DNA of 64,000 nucleotides from Thelephora terrestris (Eukaryota > Basidiomycota > Agaricomycetes > Thelephorales > Thelephoraceae), in NCBI GenBank assembly GCA_015956445.1, contig WIUZ02000004.1:930001-994000 (forward strand). Reading direction: 5' to 3'. The notes under the pieces were generated by a model. The model was not told the DNA's origin. It did no database searches and saw only the letters and a list, made by a program, of their open reading frames with translations. This document shows, piece by piece, positions 1 to 12,040 of this stretch. The number at the start of each line of letters is the position of its first letter. Within the stretch, counting starts at the first letter, position 1. The position numbers and the translations under genes were made by a program.

Positions 1-40
1 TTTTTTTATTCCGCTAACATCGAAACCGCTAAACGTGCAG

Positions 41-348
41 GCGTCCTTCTCACTTGGTAAATTCCCCCGTGCAAATTCAAATACGTTTCTCGGAAATTGA
101 GCACTGCGTTTTCTTGTCGACGCTCAAGTGATTCGGCGGTCAAGCAGATCCTTTTGACGATGAACGAGAGGGACAACTTCATCGTCGAAGATCTCGATGA
201 TTTTCATGTCATCATAAAGGCCGACGAAGAGTACAGAGTGAGGAAACAGCTTGAGCTGGAGGTGCGCCATCGTCCCGAAACCGCGTCTTTCACCAAACTG
301 CGCTCATGGTTCTCTCAGTTGGAGAAGAATACGTACAGTTTGGAATAA
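41..348 (+). CDS. TFB5: TFIIH subunit TFB5 (GTF2H5/TTDA), 5' partial
   Basis: TFB5 is the smallest subunit of the transcription and DNA-repair factor TFIIH and stabilises its core. Visible exons are 41-56, 129-261 and 319-348 (TAA), with introns 57-128 and 262-318. Spliced, they read GVLLTCDSAVKQILL, then IVEDLDDFHVIIK, and end LEKNTYSLE. This follows the family pattern (K-G-V-L-x-x-C-D-x-x-x-K-Q, then F-I-x-D-x-D-D-x-H, then a short C-terminal helix). The first exon with the start codon lies left of the window: the window begins inside an intron, with a branch-like CTAAC at about 14-18 and an acceptor at 39-40. The spliced match is strong for so small a protein. The unspliced frame from 97 reads through intron sequence and is not the true start. 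Confidence 0.88.
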
Positions 349-393
349 TATGCTGATTGCGCAACAGTATGACAGAAGATAGATATGATACTA

Positions 394-2745
394 CTAATCA
401 AGGCTCGTTCTCACGTCCATGTATCCCTGCAACTTCCTCGCCACCCTGGGAGGGAACTTGAAGGCAGATAAAGACCCCCCGAAAGTGTCAACGATTTCTT
501 CCACACCATTTTTCAGAGCTGGAGACACCGAAGATCAGCAAGGCATGCGGGGCTAGCGAAAGAAACGCACCGTGTTGTAATCGATCCAGCGGCTCAACGG
601 CTTCGCTTAATTCTTGAAGCGTTCTCAGCTTATCCTCCTGTTCCTTCCCACTTGAAGCCGCAATGTCATCATGGGTTGGGCACCCCTCGACAATTTCTGC
701 GCGGTAGTCCTCTAGAGCTCCCAAGAAAGACAGGAATGCCTCAAGAATTTTGGGCAAGTCTCGTTGTACGACTCCGTACCTGTCCTCTTTCAAAGAAGCG
801 CAGGCAAGATACGACAACACTGACACATTGTCAGTTGTGGAGCCTGGCAAATCTCAGAGCCCGTACGAACCTCGAACGACAAATGCATCGGTTTCCCTCC
901 TAAGGACAGTTCCCTCGACAACATCCTTCAACCTGTCTTTCGTCCACCACGAATGCACCCCACCACAGACATTGAGAAGAGCGGGTGGGATGTTGCTCTT
1001 AATGATTTCGACTGATTTTTCCTTCAGGAGGGCGGGTAATCCTTTGACCTCGGAAACCGTGGGAACGATGGGTGCGACTACCTTTTCTACCGGCTTCGTT
1101 ACTGCCGCACTGACGGACCTAAAGAGTTCTGGAACCTCCGAGACCGCCTCGTCGACAGCCAGAGTGATATCCCCGCTGGAAGCGAGAGAATTCACCACGT
1201 TCTTGACTGGGGTGCTTGTCCGTGGTTTGAAAATCTGCTTCCTTAAGAGTGGCGTAGAGGGCGGTTGCGGTTTTGAAACTGGAGGTGGGGCTGGGGTTGG
1301 GGCTGCGACAAATGTTCAGGAGATGGAGCGGTCGGATGGCAGCAGGGAACAGACCTATTGGGGCTGGCTTGCCTCTACGAAGGACAAGCTGGTAGTCCCT
1401 CCCGAGGTCAAGCAAAGCATTTCTGCAGAGGTGAGACCACAAACTTGGGTTGTACTTCTGATCTGCGAAAAATGCGGTCCTAGCGGTGATGGCTCCGGGA
1501 GACTGATCCCCAGCTAGGTCCGCCAACTCGAGGTATGCCGAATGCTTATAGAATGCATCTCCGGAAGAAATACCGGAAATAAGGGTGACAAAGGGTTCCG
1601 CCGATGAGGAAATTACACTAATTGGCTTTCATCTGCACAGTTAGTGTGATTCTTTTCGTGTGAGGAGTGAAATGTACCTCTGAGACTGAATTGTCAAACA
1701 AGGTTTCCGAAACTTCCCAAGACGCAAGAGTCGTGATGCCCAAGGCCAGTGCCCTCAAGATAGTCGGGAACTGAGTGAAGAACAAGACCGGCGTGTAGCC
1801 CTTCAAGAAGTGGGCCGCGAAAGGTCTGAGTAGGTGGGATACAAGTGGAATCTTGAGGAGGATTGGCAAGACCACCGCCCTCCCCATGACGAACAGTGCA
1901 AGTTGAACGGCGGTGCAAAACACCCCGAATATGGGTACAGCGATAGCTAGAGCAAGCAATTTTGAGGTCAAGTCCAACTCCGATTGCTATGGAATATCAG
2001 GAAGTGCTCGATGAACGGTAAGATGATGTGACTGACAGAGTTGTGAGGCCTCCAACCGATGACAGATCGGCCAAGGAGAACGTTCCTAAGCAGGAACAAT
2101 ACTCCATGGACAATCTGGGAAAAGAACAGGAAAACCACGCGGCCATTCAGATAGAATGGGTGTTTCCTTCATGAGGTTAGCACCCTCGCCATTGTAAAAA
2201 TCGAAGGACGTACTTCGATTTCACGAAGAAACGTAGTCCACCGTTAGGCGTTTGTGGGGATGAGATGACATGGAAAAATGTGAAGGCGACAGCCGAGGTT
2301 ATATAACAGATGAGGGCAGTAGTCAGTATCTTGGAGCGCTGTGTAGTGGCGTTTCGAATAGTCGTTGAAGGCGAAGTTGAATGGGTTACGGGTGCTGCAA
2401 GTTACAGATCAATTAAGATGGACTACCAGATATTTCGAGCGTACCTTTTAGATATGACTTTCGCAGAACCAATAAGGGAAACACTCCAACAACCCACGCC
2501 CCGATTGACCAGCTGGGCTTGACTAGATAGAAGATGGTCCAGATACCTTTGGGTTCTAGCCACACTCTCCACGCTACGAGGGATAGCCACGTAAACAAGA
2601 AGGAGAAAGGGATGATTCTGGATCTGGTGCGCTGCGCCAAGACGGATTTTACGAGTGGCTCGTACGACTGCGAAGATGGAGGTACGGCGGAGAGCGTACG
2701 CGTCGAGAGCGATGAGAAGAGAGTTTTTGGCCTTCCATCCCGCAT
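394..2745 (-). CDS. NDC1: Nuclear pore/SPB membrane nucleoporin NDC1
   Basis: NDC1 is an integral nuclear-envelope protein that anchors nuclear pore complexes and, in fungi, spindle pole bodies. I resolve eight exons on the minus strand: 2745-2445, 2394-2214, 2166-2037, 1986-1678, 1625-1355, 1302-871, 819-571 and 518-394. Phases agree at every junction and give 665 residues. The N-terminal half holds about six hydrophobic membrane segments, for example around SFLFTWLSLVAW and LTTALICYITSAVAF. The C-terminal half is soluble and contains the conserved stretch RYGVVQRDLPKILEAFLSFL. Length and architecture fit fungal Ndc1. The start is the first Met before QSYEPLVKSVL and lies 159 bp from the divergent start of the next gene, so a bidirectional promoter is likely. 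A 27-nt intron at 870-844 looked possible but is too short; acceptor 820 gives a normal 51-nt intron. Confidence 0.9.
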
Positions 2746-2904
2746 GACGAGCGGACACGTTCGCGGGTACGCGTCAGGACTGATGTTGAGGTTTTGAGGA
2801 AGGGGATGATGGGAATGCGCGAGGGTAATATTGGCGTCTGCGATCAAGCACGTGTAGTTGTTTACTTTGCCGTGGTCCAGGGCCTGAACGTTTAGAAACT
2901 GGTA

Positions 2905-5900
2905 ATGAAGAGGCTGCTCAAGAGGAAGGCCGACCCGTCTCAGCAGCCCGCCGCACAACCGACGGCTCAGAAGACCTCCCAGCCTCCGCCTCCTTTGTTC
3001 TCAAGGTTTGCGTCCTCGCAATCGTTTGGTGATTCTACCCCTCCTCGTCTTATCTCCGGCCCCGTCCCACTTGCACCTCGCGAGTCCGTTCGCAGTCAAG
3101 ACGGAGCCTACGATGGAAGTCCGCCCAAACCAAGCAGTACTCGTGTCGTTTCCGCGCCGATGCAGCGGAATCGGATGTACGAGAAACAGCCCGTGAGCGG
3201 CGGCAGAGATGATAAACCACTTCCCGACCCAGAGCAAACCCCGACTCGAACGGTCAATCCGCACGCTTTTCGTGGGCCGGTACAGCCGTCTGAGTCCATG
3301 AACTCTCCTATGGTCACTGACGATCAGCCACCGAAGCCCCACAAGTCCATTCCGGAATTTAGGAGGCGCGACGATCCGTCAAGGAATGCAGAACCTGCCC
3401 TAGCCGCTTTAGATGCCTCCATTTTCAATAAGCCCCAAGGCAGGGCGAAAAGGCTAACTCGCACACCAGCATCCAGCTCTCCAGAGAGGAACCCCCCTTC
3501 GGCAAGACCAGCGCCCGCTCCTGACCACTTGGCAACCTTACAAAAACCCACTGATCGGCCTCAGCCCCGCAAGAAGTACTCTCCGCTGGAAGCTTTTGGC
3601 TTAGTATCTGGTGAAAACTCCCCCGTCCCGTCTACAACTACCAGCTCTGTGAATCTCTCATCTCGGGATTTGAATTCGGTGAGCACCCCATCCAAAATTC
3701 CCATCTTACGAGATTGCTACGCTTGTGTCTCGCCATCACGATTCCCCGTCCCGAATTTTGTAACACTAAGCTGACAAAAACCCTGCAAGGAACCTATCCA
3801 ACCTTCGATATCGACAACTAGCAGTGATTCATTTGTCTCCCTCCCTGCAGAAGTGGTGCCCACCATCTCAAACCTCGACGCAGTGAGTAACTTGCAAGAT
3901 TAAATTTAATCTTGTGCTCAAGGTATTCGACAGACCCCTGTAAAGAATCATGATTCTCGTCATGAGGGACTGCAGGCCCGAACGGCAACCCTTGATAGAC
4001 CCCCTTCGACCCCAAATCCCGTCCAACGGGTCAGTGTTGATAACCCTGATCTCGACGCGCTTGATTTTGATCCCTCCGCAGCCTCAGACTTCAAGTTCAT
4101 CGAACGAATCTCTTGATTCAAGAGCAAGGGTTGACCAACGCACCAGAGCTCACCAACCCCTGGGTCCAAGGTCTTCCATCAACCGTAGTCTCGTCCAAGG
4201 ACAGCCCCGGATATTTGCGTCTATGAACACTGGTTCCGACTTCCAACAAGAACCGTCCGCCCTAAAGCAAGGTCAGCCAAGGATATTTGCTGCTAGTAAT
4301 GGACAGGATTCCCAATCGCGGAAAACGAACGGGCCCCTGCCCTCCTCGGGTCCTGGGCGCGGACACCAACCACAACAAGAACCCCCGACCGCATACAACA
4401 GCAGGGTGGGTATCAAAGGAAAAAACGTTGATCGGTCAGGGTTGGACTCGGCGCCGGAAGTCAATCAACACCACCACCAACCGGAGAGGCAACCCGAGCA
4501 ACCAGCCGACCAAACATCATTCCACGGTCAAACGGACGAAACCCTGATCCGGGCCATTTACACCCGTGCGAAGTCCCCGGCCATGCAATACCGTGAAAGC
4601 CTCGAGAGGGGAAGGGACCGGGATTCTGTTACCGGGAATGGTCCTCCAGATAACAAAACCGGTGGGCCCCAAACACATCGACCGCAGGCCAGACGGCCCA
4701 CCGAACCTCACGTCGGACCCCCTCCACCAGCACCCTTGCGCAAAAACTCATCTGGCAGCAGTGATGGGCGCCTTATGGGTCCCAGGGGTCAGTCCGCCGA
4801 CCCTCGGGCGCCCAATCTCAACGGGGATGACGGAACTTCTAACGCTCATCGTCGCCAGTCATTATATTCCCCTGCGGTCAACATCCCGACAAACGTAGAG
4901 GAGCTGGAGTTTTCTAACGAACCTTTCATTCCTTCGCCGAAACCTTCGCCAAAAACCGCGAGGAGTCATGGACAGCAAAAGCGTCCAAGTCTCGCTCAAC
5001 GTGAACCTGTCCAATATCATTCTCCGTCATTTTCATCACCGCTCAACGCGGAAGGTGGCCCGCTGACTGCTAATGGATACTCTAGCCCAGCCATGAATGA
5101 TTCAAGCCCAGAACCCCTGCAGAGTCGTGATCCGCGCGGGCAGCCTGTCGGCTGGCATGTTCAGAGTTCTGCTACAAGTCTGTCAACCCACGACCCTAGT
5201 AAGAAGACAGCTTCCACGAATAATGTCTCCATTTCTTCTGACCGTGAACGCGAGTGGAGTACCGCGGTTGCGGAACCCCAATCCGGTCAGAATATGCATC
5301 ATAACTCCACTCAACCTCGTCGCTCGGACAACAGCCAGGCTCGGCCTCCGCCCACGCGCTATCGATCTCAAGAACGGTTGAGACCAGGTGCCGTGCAAAC
5401 AAATCGAGGGTCACAAATGGATTCTTTCTACGGGGGTGATGCTTCGCTATCTGGGATGAGGAAATTCAATTTAAGAGATGAAGAGGACAGCCGCCCTTAC
5501 CCACTCGAGTTGCACATCCTTCACCCTCAACTCTTGCGTGCGCTTCTGCAGTACTTGTCTTTCTATGACTGGTGCATCCTCCACGGAGTTAGCAAGAGCC
5601 TGCGGTCGCAACTTAGTCATGTCAAGGAACTGAAGGAAGAGGTTCTGGAGCGGTACCTCTCCACGATTGGGTATGCTCGTTGGATCTGGGAAGAGAAAGA
5701 GCCCTTGGTCATCAGCTTACGAGTGAGGTCCAGTTGATTTTCACAAAGGATCGTTCTAAACAGCATACCATAGGACCTGAGCGAGTATATGCGGGGTGTT
5801 TCATTACCAACACACGAGTACGCCAGGATTGCGGATAGCTTCCTCCAAGCACGAGCTTCTGCCGTCTCGAAAGAGGAGAGAATGATGCATACCGACCAAG

Positions 5901-7051
5901 CGAGGTCGATGACCTTCGCCACTCGGGCATATAGCCGGATTATAGTACGGTTACGCGCTCAAGCGGAAGCTGTCATGGCACTGGGGGGTGCCGTTGCTAA
6001 ACTTTCCAGCGGTCCAGCCATGGGGTCACGCACTCATGTGTCATCCAGCTCGAGTCGGGCTCCTTCGCCCTCGTCCCAAGACCGCCACTCTTCGAGACCG
6101 CCTAATAGACAAAGGGGGCGGATGGTGTTCGCTTCTCCTATCTACCAACCAAAGAGGGCACCGTTGCTCCGGGTCTTTGTGCCTTCATCAGAGGAATGGC
6201 TTTCCGACGCAAATGTGCTCGAGTGCGAATCCGAACTTGACCGGGCGGGAATTCGCAAAATGTTGCGGCCAGGAGACGCGGTATGGGATATTGCCGTGGG
6301 AGATGAAGGAAATGCGGGGAGGATGGTTTGGGATGGTAACTTTTTACTCGTGGGTGTCCTCTACTTCCGATCCCTGCGTCGCATTTCTAAGGCCTCAAAA
6401 TATAGGACCTTGATTACTCCTACTCGACCTCAGGCGACCTACCTAAATACCTCCCTCCCCTGGCTTTTGCGCCTTCGTATTTCCATAAGGTGCTCAGGTT
6501 CAATGGAAATCCGGTTGTCCGCATAGACCTTAACCCGTGGTCGGAGGAAATTGCGATGAACCTGCAGTTGATACAGGATAGGGTCAAGACTGAGACGTAG
6601 GTTGCTTCGCACTTGACTGCACTCCATTACACTAAATCAAATCATCTTACAGAGCTCAAGGAACATACCACAATGTCATTCGATGGGTGCATCGCTCCAG
6701 GTTCCAGATCTGTCCCCCATCAAATGGGAGGAGGATACCGTTCCAGTCTGGTTCAAGTACCTGGCACATCGATCCCGGGTGGTACGGAGCAGTCGTCGTG
6801 GAGGCCGAGGGAACCAACGAAGGCCTGGCCGACCTTCAGAGCCGCTGTCATTCCGCATTCCCGCCCCGAAATGAGAGCGAAGGACAGGGGAGCAGGGATG
6901 AGGAACGGAGAAAGATGTTTCGCATTTTACGAGAGAGGAGGTGGGTAATCACAGTTATCACTTCTCTTGGGCAGGTCGCTGACTAAACCACAGCAAACCG
7001 GGAGAGATCTGGATTAGAACGGTGGGGGACAAGGAGCGAATGATTCCATAA
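2905..7051 (+). CDS. F-box-like protein with long disordered N-terminus, function unknown
   Basis: Eight exons join in phase: 2905-3678, 3790-3882, 3934-4029, 4082-5722, 5774-6349, 6406-6596, 6653-6940 and 6994-7051, giving 1238 residues. About the first 800 residues are Pro/Ser/Arg/Gln-rich and probably disordered, and include a repeated QGQPRIFA motif. An F-box-like segment follows (HPQLLRALLQYLSFYDWCIL, then GVSKSLRSQL). The C-terminal third is globular-looking, with RVFVPSSEEWL, a GDxVWDIAVGDEGNxGRMVWDG-type stretch and a terminal KPGEIWIRTVGDKERMI. I recall similar C-terminal regions in other Agaricomycete hypothetical proteins but know no function. A role as substrate adaptor of an SCF ubiquitin ligase is an inference from the F-box-like part only. 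The start 159 bp from NDC1 is the first in-frame Met. Confidence 0.8.
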
Positions 7052-7273
7052 CTTATTTTGGGTCCTGGAGAAGCTGTTGTGTTTGTTTTTCATCTGTTGT
7101 CAAGCATTTTCGTCGTAATTGGTGAGGGTACTCACACATTTCCTGGTGCTTTAGTGAATTTTGCTTTATCTCAACCACCGGTAGCATTGTAGTATTTATC
7201 TGCGATCATAGCCTGAACACGCCTAGAGTCTCCTTTTTATTTTGCTTTCAGCGTTGCAGCCCCTTAGGCTCGG

Positions 7274-8543
7274 ATGCCGAAGCTCGCTGAGGGGCCCTGG
7301 GTTTGGAACGAGCCTAGCAACCCCTATCCAGCTCCCGATGATATATACTGGCCCAAAATCGTCACGTTCTCTTCACACAACTTCGGTCCCACCACCAGCC
7401 TGGACATGCAAAGGAGCGCTCGGTCTCCAGCTCTCTTCAGGGGCTCGCAGCTGGTTCTTCGTTCTCTCTGGTGGAAACCCACATGGTCTCCATCCCCACG
7501 CTTCGTCGCCCTGATGAATGAGGACGAGGAACTGGATCTTGTCGTCATCAGCACATTCGACTCTCTCGATGTCTGTTGCCACGAAGAACTCTTAAAGATG
7601 CCGATAAATGGACTGCTTCGTCTGATTGTGGATCTCAACTCTCGCTTATCAGCAGCGATGCAGATCACGGATACCTTGACTAAGAGCGAGGGTCAGCTTC
7701 GGATGGACATCGAAGCAGTTCTGGGCTACAAACGGTTTTCCCTGACAGAACGGGAAGTTCCTGCCATCGCCTCTAGAGACTCTGGGCTGGGTTTGCTGGG
7801 AATTCTAGCTGCTGGCCATGCCTCTGGCTCTCAGGCGGTCTCCTCCACGCCACCTCGCTCAGTACGACAGAAAGTCTCGAACAATTCCTTGCGTGACCGA
7901 CAGAAGCTCACAGTCTCAATGCGCGGAAAACCTCGTCTGTCGGATTTATTAGAGGAAGATCCGGAGACTGGCAACCTCGGACAATCCAAAGGGAAGAGCC
8001 CTATCCGTAGGTCCGACGGCCAACATTCTTTGACCCAGGTCCGCCGTGACCGGCCTGGAGAAGCGGCGACGTTGCCACGGGCACGCAATCTGAGAAACTT
8101 GCAGGTTTACGAAGGGCGTAGGGTGAGAATCGACTTCTTCTGCTTCCGAGTGTACTGCATAACCAAGCAACAACGCCTAATAACGTGCCCAGGTTTCCGC
8201 TACCACAAAGCAACGATCTGATCGGTCAAATTTTGACGCACCGGCTTTTGAGAGCGTCTTTCGCGCGAAACCCAAGCTTTATCACTCCCTCCCCACAAGG
8301 AAAGGGAGATCTCCCTACGAATCAAGCTCAGCTCGCAATCTGAAGTTCCGCCATGACCTTCGAAAGGTCCCTTCACTCCGACCCAGGACTCCCAAATATA
8401 TCGCAAACCACCGGGAACCATCTCTTGGACTAAACGAAATGGACCAGCTGGTCTGCAATATGCTCTCCGTATCCGCATCATCCGTATCAGCAGATTGCGG
8501 TCGAGTTGCCAACCCGGATCTTGAAGAGTTTGGTGTTATATGA
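7274..8543 (+). CDS. Uncharacterised family protein, member A
   Basis: Two exons, 7274-8122 and 8193-8543, join in phase 0 across a 68-nt intron and give up to 399 residues. I do not recognise a named domain. The core reads ISTFDSLDVCCHEELLKM, then LLRLIVDLNSRLSAAMQIT, which parallels the gene at 14768 (VTSLDKLPFCCHADLILM, then LLTAASILNERLPAALQID). The two are therefore paralogues. The rest is Ser/Arg/Pro-rich and likely disordered, with an acidic SDLLEEDPE patch that also has a counterpart in member B. The start is uncertain: Met at 7274 is the first in frame, but a Met about 44 codons later is possible because conservation begins near residue 90. It follows the F-box-like gene in tandem, 222 bp downstream. 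Function unknown. Confidence 0.72.
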
Positions 8544-8736
8544 ACACATTCAATGTATCTGTGGTTACAGCTGTAAATATACATGCAGTATATATGGATA
8601 CGTATGCAAATGCACGCAAAAGGGTATTGAAGCGAAATGGCAATACAATTGCCGCACAGAACAGAAAAAAGGGGGCATCAAGCCCATCCGGATTTCGGGA
8701 GCTAAAAGAGAATACGAAAACTTTTTAAAAGGGACC

Positions 8737-11081
8737 TCAAGCGTAACCAAATGCTTCAGTATGTAGCGTGATGCTGGGACCGCCCTTCATGATGGTGGAA
8801 GGTCCGGCAATTGAGAAACCGAGGGCATTTTTTACCGTGGCGGTGATGGATTGAGAACCGCATACTGCGTGTCAATCTCGTAATCAGCGGCGGGAATGGC
8901 TTGGCTGATAGTTGACAGTACAAACCTGTGACTCCCATTCGCCCGCAGGTCAAATCAGCCTCTTTTTGGAGGATATATTTGAGGTTTGCCCGAGAGCCGC
9001 TGGTGATCTGGACTGCGGGATCTTCGAACAATGACGGAGGAGGACTCTTTCCCTCCGTTCCGTAGGTTTCTTTGCCGGACTTTACTGAGACATCATCAGA
9101 TTGCTGGGGAACATCTTCTCCGGTAATGAATATTCGGACGGAGACATCGAGACCCGCGGGTGCTAGCTTTGTCGCAGCCCCAAGGGTTTCTGAGATCCAA
9201 GCGATGTGACCTGTGATATTGATGAGTGGGCATCTCAACAACGAGAACGAATGGCGCACTTCGGTCCCGGATTGACCAGATAAAAACAATGCGCTTGGCG
9301 TTGCTATTGCCTGCAGCTGCATTTCTGCAATTTTGTTGTTGAGGGGGTGTTCAGGAAGCACATGATCCGCGAACTCACTTGATACCGTCGAGGAAGAGAG
9401 GCAGCGTGAAGGAGACACCAGACCCGCCGGCGATGAGCACGGAAGTGTCGTATTTTGTGAGATCTGGCGATTTGCCGTATGGACCGTCAACGAACACTTT
9501 CAGCTTGCTACCCTTCTCAGAGACATCACGCAGCTTTCTGGTAAAGCCACTGTGAACGTTAATCAGAAACACGAGCTCCTTCCAGTAGGGCTTAGTTTCA
9601 GCAAGTGCTTCCTTCTCCTCCGTTGTCGGGGTGGCTTTCCATTGAGGTTCGTCATCCGTGGTATCGACGCTGGCGATGGTGAAGGGATGGGCTTCGAAGG
9701 GGATGGTGGAAACCCCAGGCATGATCAAGTAAGCAGCTTGACCGGGCGACCAGTGGAAATGAGGGGGTCTGAACAGACGAAGGCGTACGAGGTGAGGAGA
9801 GAGAAGTTCAATGTCTGCATCCATTGTGCCGGTGCCCCTCTTGAATCCGAAGTAGGAGTAGTTAAAGGCGGTGAGGCGGACCAGGCGGATGAAACGGTCG
9901 AGCCCCCAAATGATGAACGAGACCCAGAACCAGTAGGCGACCCTGAAGGCGGATGTGGGTAAATGAACAAAGAGGTGACAGGGAGATCGCTTACCCTGGG
10001 TCCTTGGTGTGGATGTAACCACCAACGAGAAAGATACTGCATGCACAGATGTCAGCGATGCCGCCTACGGGGACGGTAAATCCACTTACAGAACCATGAT
10101 AAAATGCAGGAAGAAGAAGAGTTCATAGGCAGCCTTGCGAACTGGTCGCAAACTGACAATGATAAGGGAGCCGAAAGAACTGATTGCAAGTATCCCGACT
10201 TGAATAAATTGTGTCTGAAGAGACCCAGACTTCAAGCTAAGGAAAAATGTTTGTCAAGATGTCGGTGTCTCTTCTAACAAGATGTTACTGACAACTTGAG
10301 CTATTGGAGGGTTAAGGACCTTAGGAAATAACACGCTTCGTAGACAGAACACGTACCCTAACGCCTGCGTGGACCGAGAGGAGAACGAAAACCACTCTTG
10401 CGGTCATACGGTGCATGTAGTTGATCTAAAAGCATCTGCTTAGACCGCCACAACAAACATCGAGCTCGAAAAGGCGGACCTTCTCGTGACTGAGACCAGT
10501 GATCACTTGGGTTGCGTGAGCATTCTTGTATCACTGGAGGGCTAAAAAAATACGACTTACTTCCGACGATGTTGTTCTTGGTGCCAAGAGCGACGACGAG
10601 CGGGAGCTGACCACATGCAATGTTTGCCACACGGTTGTTATAATATTGTCGTGCGAACTTCGTTCCATTGAGCGACGTGGCTATGCAAAATCGTAAGCTC
10701 GTGTGAGAGAGGGAAACTGCAGCACGGACTGTTTATGAACGACCACACGAAGAGGGCAACGATGTAGGCAATGGTAAGGGCGACCTCGGCGAGGTTTAAA
10801 CTGAACGGCCCGATAGTGAAGGTCGTCCGGAAGGCCAGCACCCGGTAAACGTTCGTGATAGCGAGAGGGAGACGCCTGACAGAGGCTCGGTGCCGGACCA
10901 CTTGGCCATCCACCTCGACATCTGCAGATTTCTTCTTGCTAGTGATCACCCTCAGCACAACGGAGCCATAGTGGACGAGTCCAACAAGGAACAAGAAGGG
11001 AGCGATCAACCACCAAACTTGATAGGCATATTCCTGATTGTAACGTTCGGCAAGAACTGCGTCTGCTGAGGTAGTGCCCAT
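8737..11081 (-). CDS. Ferric reductase (FRE family)
   Basis: Membrane flavocytochrome of the FRE/NOX superfamily that reduces Fe3+ (or Cu2+) at the cell surface before uptake. It is multi-exonic. Order from the N-terminus: first membrane segment (QVWWLIAPFLFLVGL), a soluble loop, then the heme-coordinating region with two HX13H motifs. The first runs from MHRMTARVVF to SVHA. The second is split by an intron: HFIMVL at about 10100 and FLVGGYIHT at about 10010. The FAD site is HPFTIAS, followed by NAD-binding GGSGVSFTLPLFL and a late VCGSQS motif near the C-terminus; the stop is at 8737. This order is typical of plasma-membrane ferric reductases. The start MGTTSADAV at 11081 has a TATATAAG box 54 nt upstream, and an iron-GATA consensus lies 396 nt upstream, consistent with iron repression. 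Confidence 0.88.
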
Positions 11082-11134
11082 GTCTGAGAGCGAAAAGGGA
11101 TGGGACCTGCTCGAATGTGGGATCCATAGGGCAG

Positions 11135-11142
11135 CTTATATA
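11135..11142 (-). promoter_or_regulatory. TATA box of the ferric reductase gene
   Basis: On the minus strand the sequence reads TATATAAG, a consensus TATA element, 54 nt upstream of the ferric reductase ATG at 11081. A TATA element fits a strongly regulated gene. Assignment is by position and sequence only. Confidence 0.55.
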
Positions 11143-11476
11143 CGCCCGTCGATACCGCAACGAGGGGTCTAAAATTTTAACCACAGATATTCAAAGGTCG
11201 TCAGCGATTCGCCTGTCTAGCAACCGAGTCGGGTACGATATTTGAATGAAGGTGTTGACGTTTAGGCTATTGATCCATATAAAGCCGAATCGATCGCCTT
11301 GTTGCTGGGGGTTTGGTATGAGGTACAATAGCGCGCGGTCCTGCAGAAACTATGGCATGTGGGAACATGCACATGGGATGTCGTTTACGTTGTAAGAGGG
11401 CCACGCAGCAGTATTAGATGCGCAGATGACAGGGGGGTTTCCCACTGCATTCACGACCAGTGGGTCAACGCCCAGA

Positions 11477-11488
11477 TTATCAGATAAG
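11477..11488. promoter_or_regulatory. Iron-type GATA site 1 (TTATCAGATAAG)
   Basis: Contains ATCAGATAA, an exact match to ATCWGATAA, the established consensus for fungal iron-responsive GATA repressors of the SRE/SreA/Urbs1/Fep1 type. It lies 396 nt upstream of the ferric reductase start, the expected kind of target. The 11-mer TTATCWGATAA is close to palindromic, so two GATAA half-sites face away from a central W. Confidence 0.65.
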
Positions 11489-12040
11489 ACAAATGGGCTT
11501 GGAGTAGTTGTAACCGTGATGATCCGATCGATCGAACGCAGAAAGTGACAGGACCCTGGAAAATCAGGAGGTAGAACGTTCGCCGACGCCCCAAGACCAC
11601 GGTCAGAAGCGAATGGCGCCAAGCTCACCCTCGCGAATCCAGGGGAGCCGTTTCGATGTCGTAGTTGTCGCTGTCAGTTGGGCATAGAAGAAAATCGGAC
11701 GACGAGGGTAGAGGACCGTCTCAAAGTGATTCACTTGCACGAGATTGACGAAGTGCACCATGAGGGCGCTTCAGCGATCTTCCACTACTCCAGGCACAAA
11801 GTCAGGGCGAAGGGCCATCGGAACGTTTTGTGTCAGAGATCGTAAATTATTCATTCCCGTTTGCGGGTGCGCGAATTCCCCCTTCGATCGGGTTTGACCC
11901 TTCTAACTATCTTTGCACGGGCATTTCATACATCGGTCTGGGGGTCCGAATGTTCCCCGTACGTGGAGTGGCAATGTACCTAGTCGCCAATGTCGCATAG
12001 AAGCAATTGCAAGAGCGACCTGCAGGGAGTCAATTCGAGG

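Larger units (their letters stand above)
11082..12040. other. Intergenic: upstream region of the ferric reductase gene
   Basis: About 960 bp between the ferric reductase start and the end of RPP1, both on the minus strand. It holds the TATA box and iron-GATA site 1 listed separately. A 92-codon minus-strand frame at 11350-11628 has no recognisable family features and contains the GATA site, so I do not call it a gene. No RNA gene or repeat was seen. Confidence 0.5.

Noticed and set aside
844-870. 27-nt intron in NDC1
   Set aside because: Too short for fungal splicing; the acceptor at 820 gives a 51-nt intron with the correct phase and better conservation.
750-1517. 255-codon plus-strand frame
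   Set aside because: Antisense to NDC1 exons that join in phase over eight exons. Composition reflects the opposite strand.
4030-4081. Possible frameshift in the F-box-like gene where the frame changes near 4030
   Set aside because: A 52-nt GT-AG intron with a CTGAT branch-like site joins the two frames in phase 0, so no frameshift is needed.
11350-11628. 92-codon minus-strand frame upstream of the ferric reductase
   Set aside because: No signal peptide, cysteine pattern or family motif, and it overlaps the GATA site; more likely promoter DNA.
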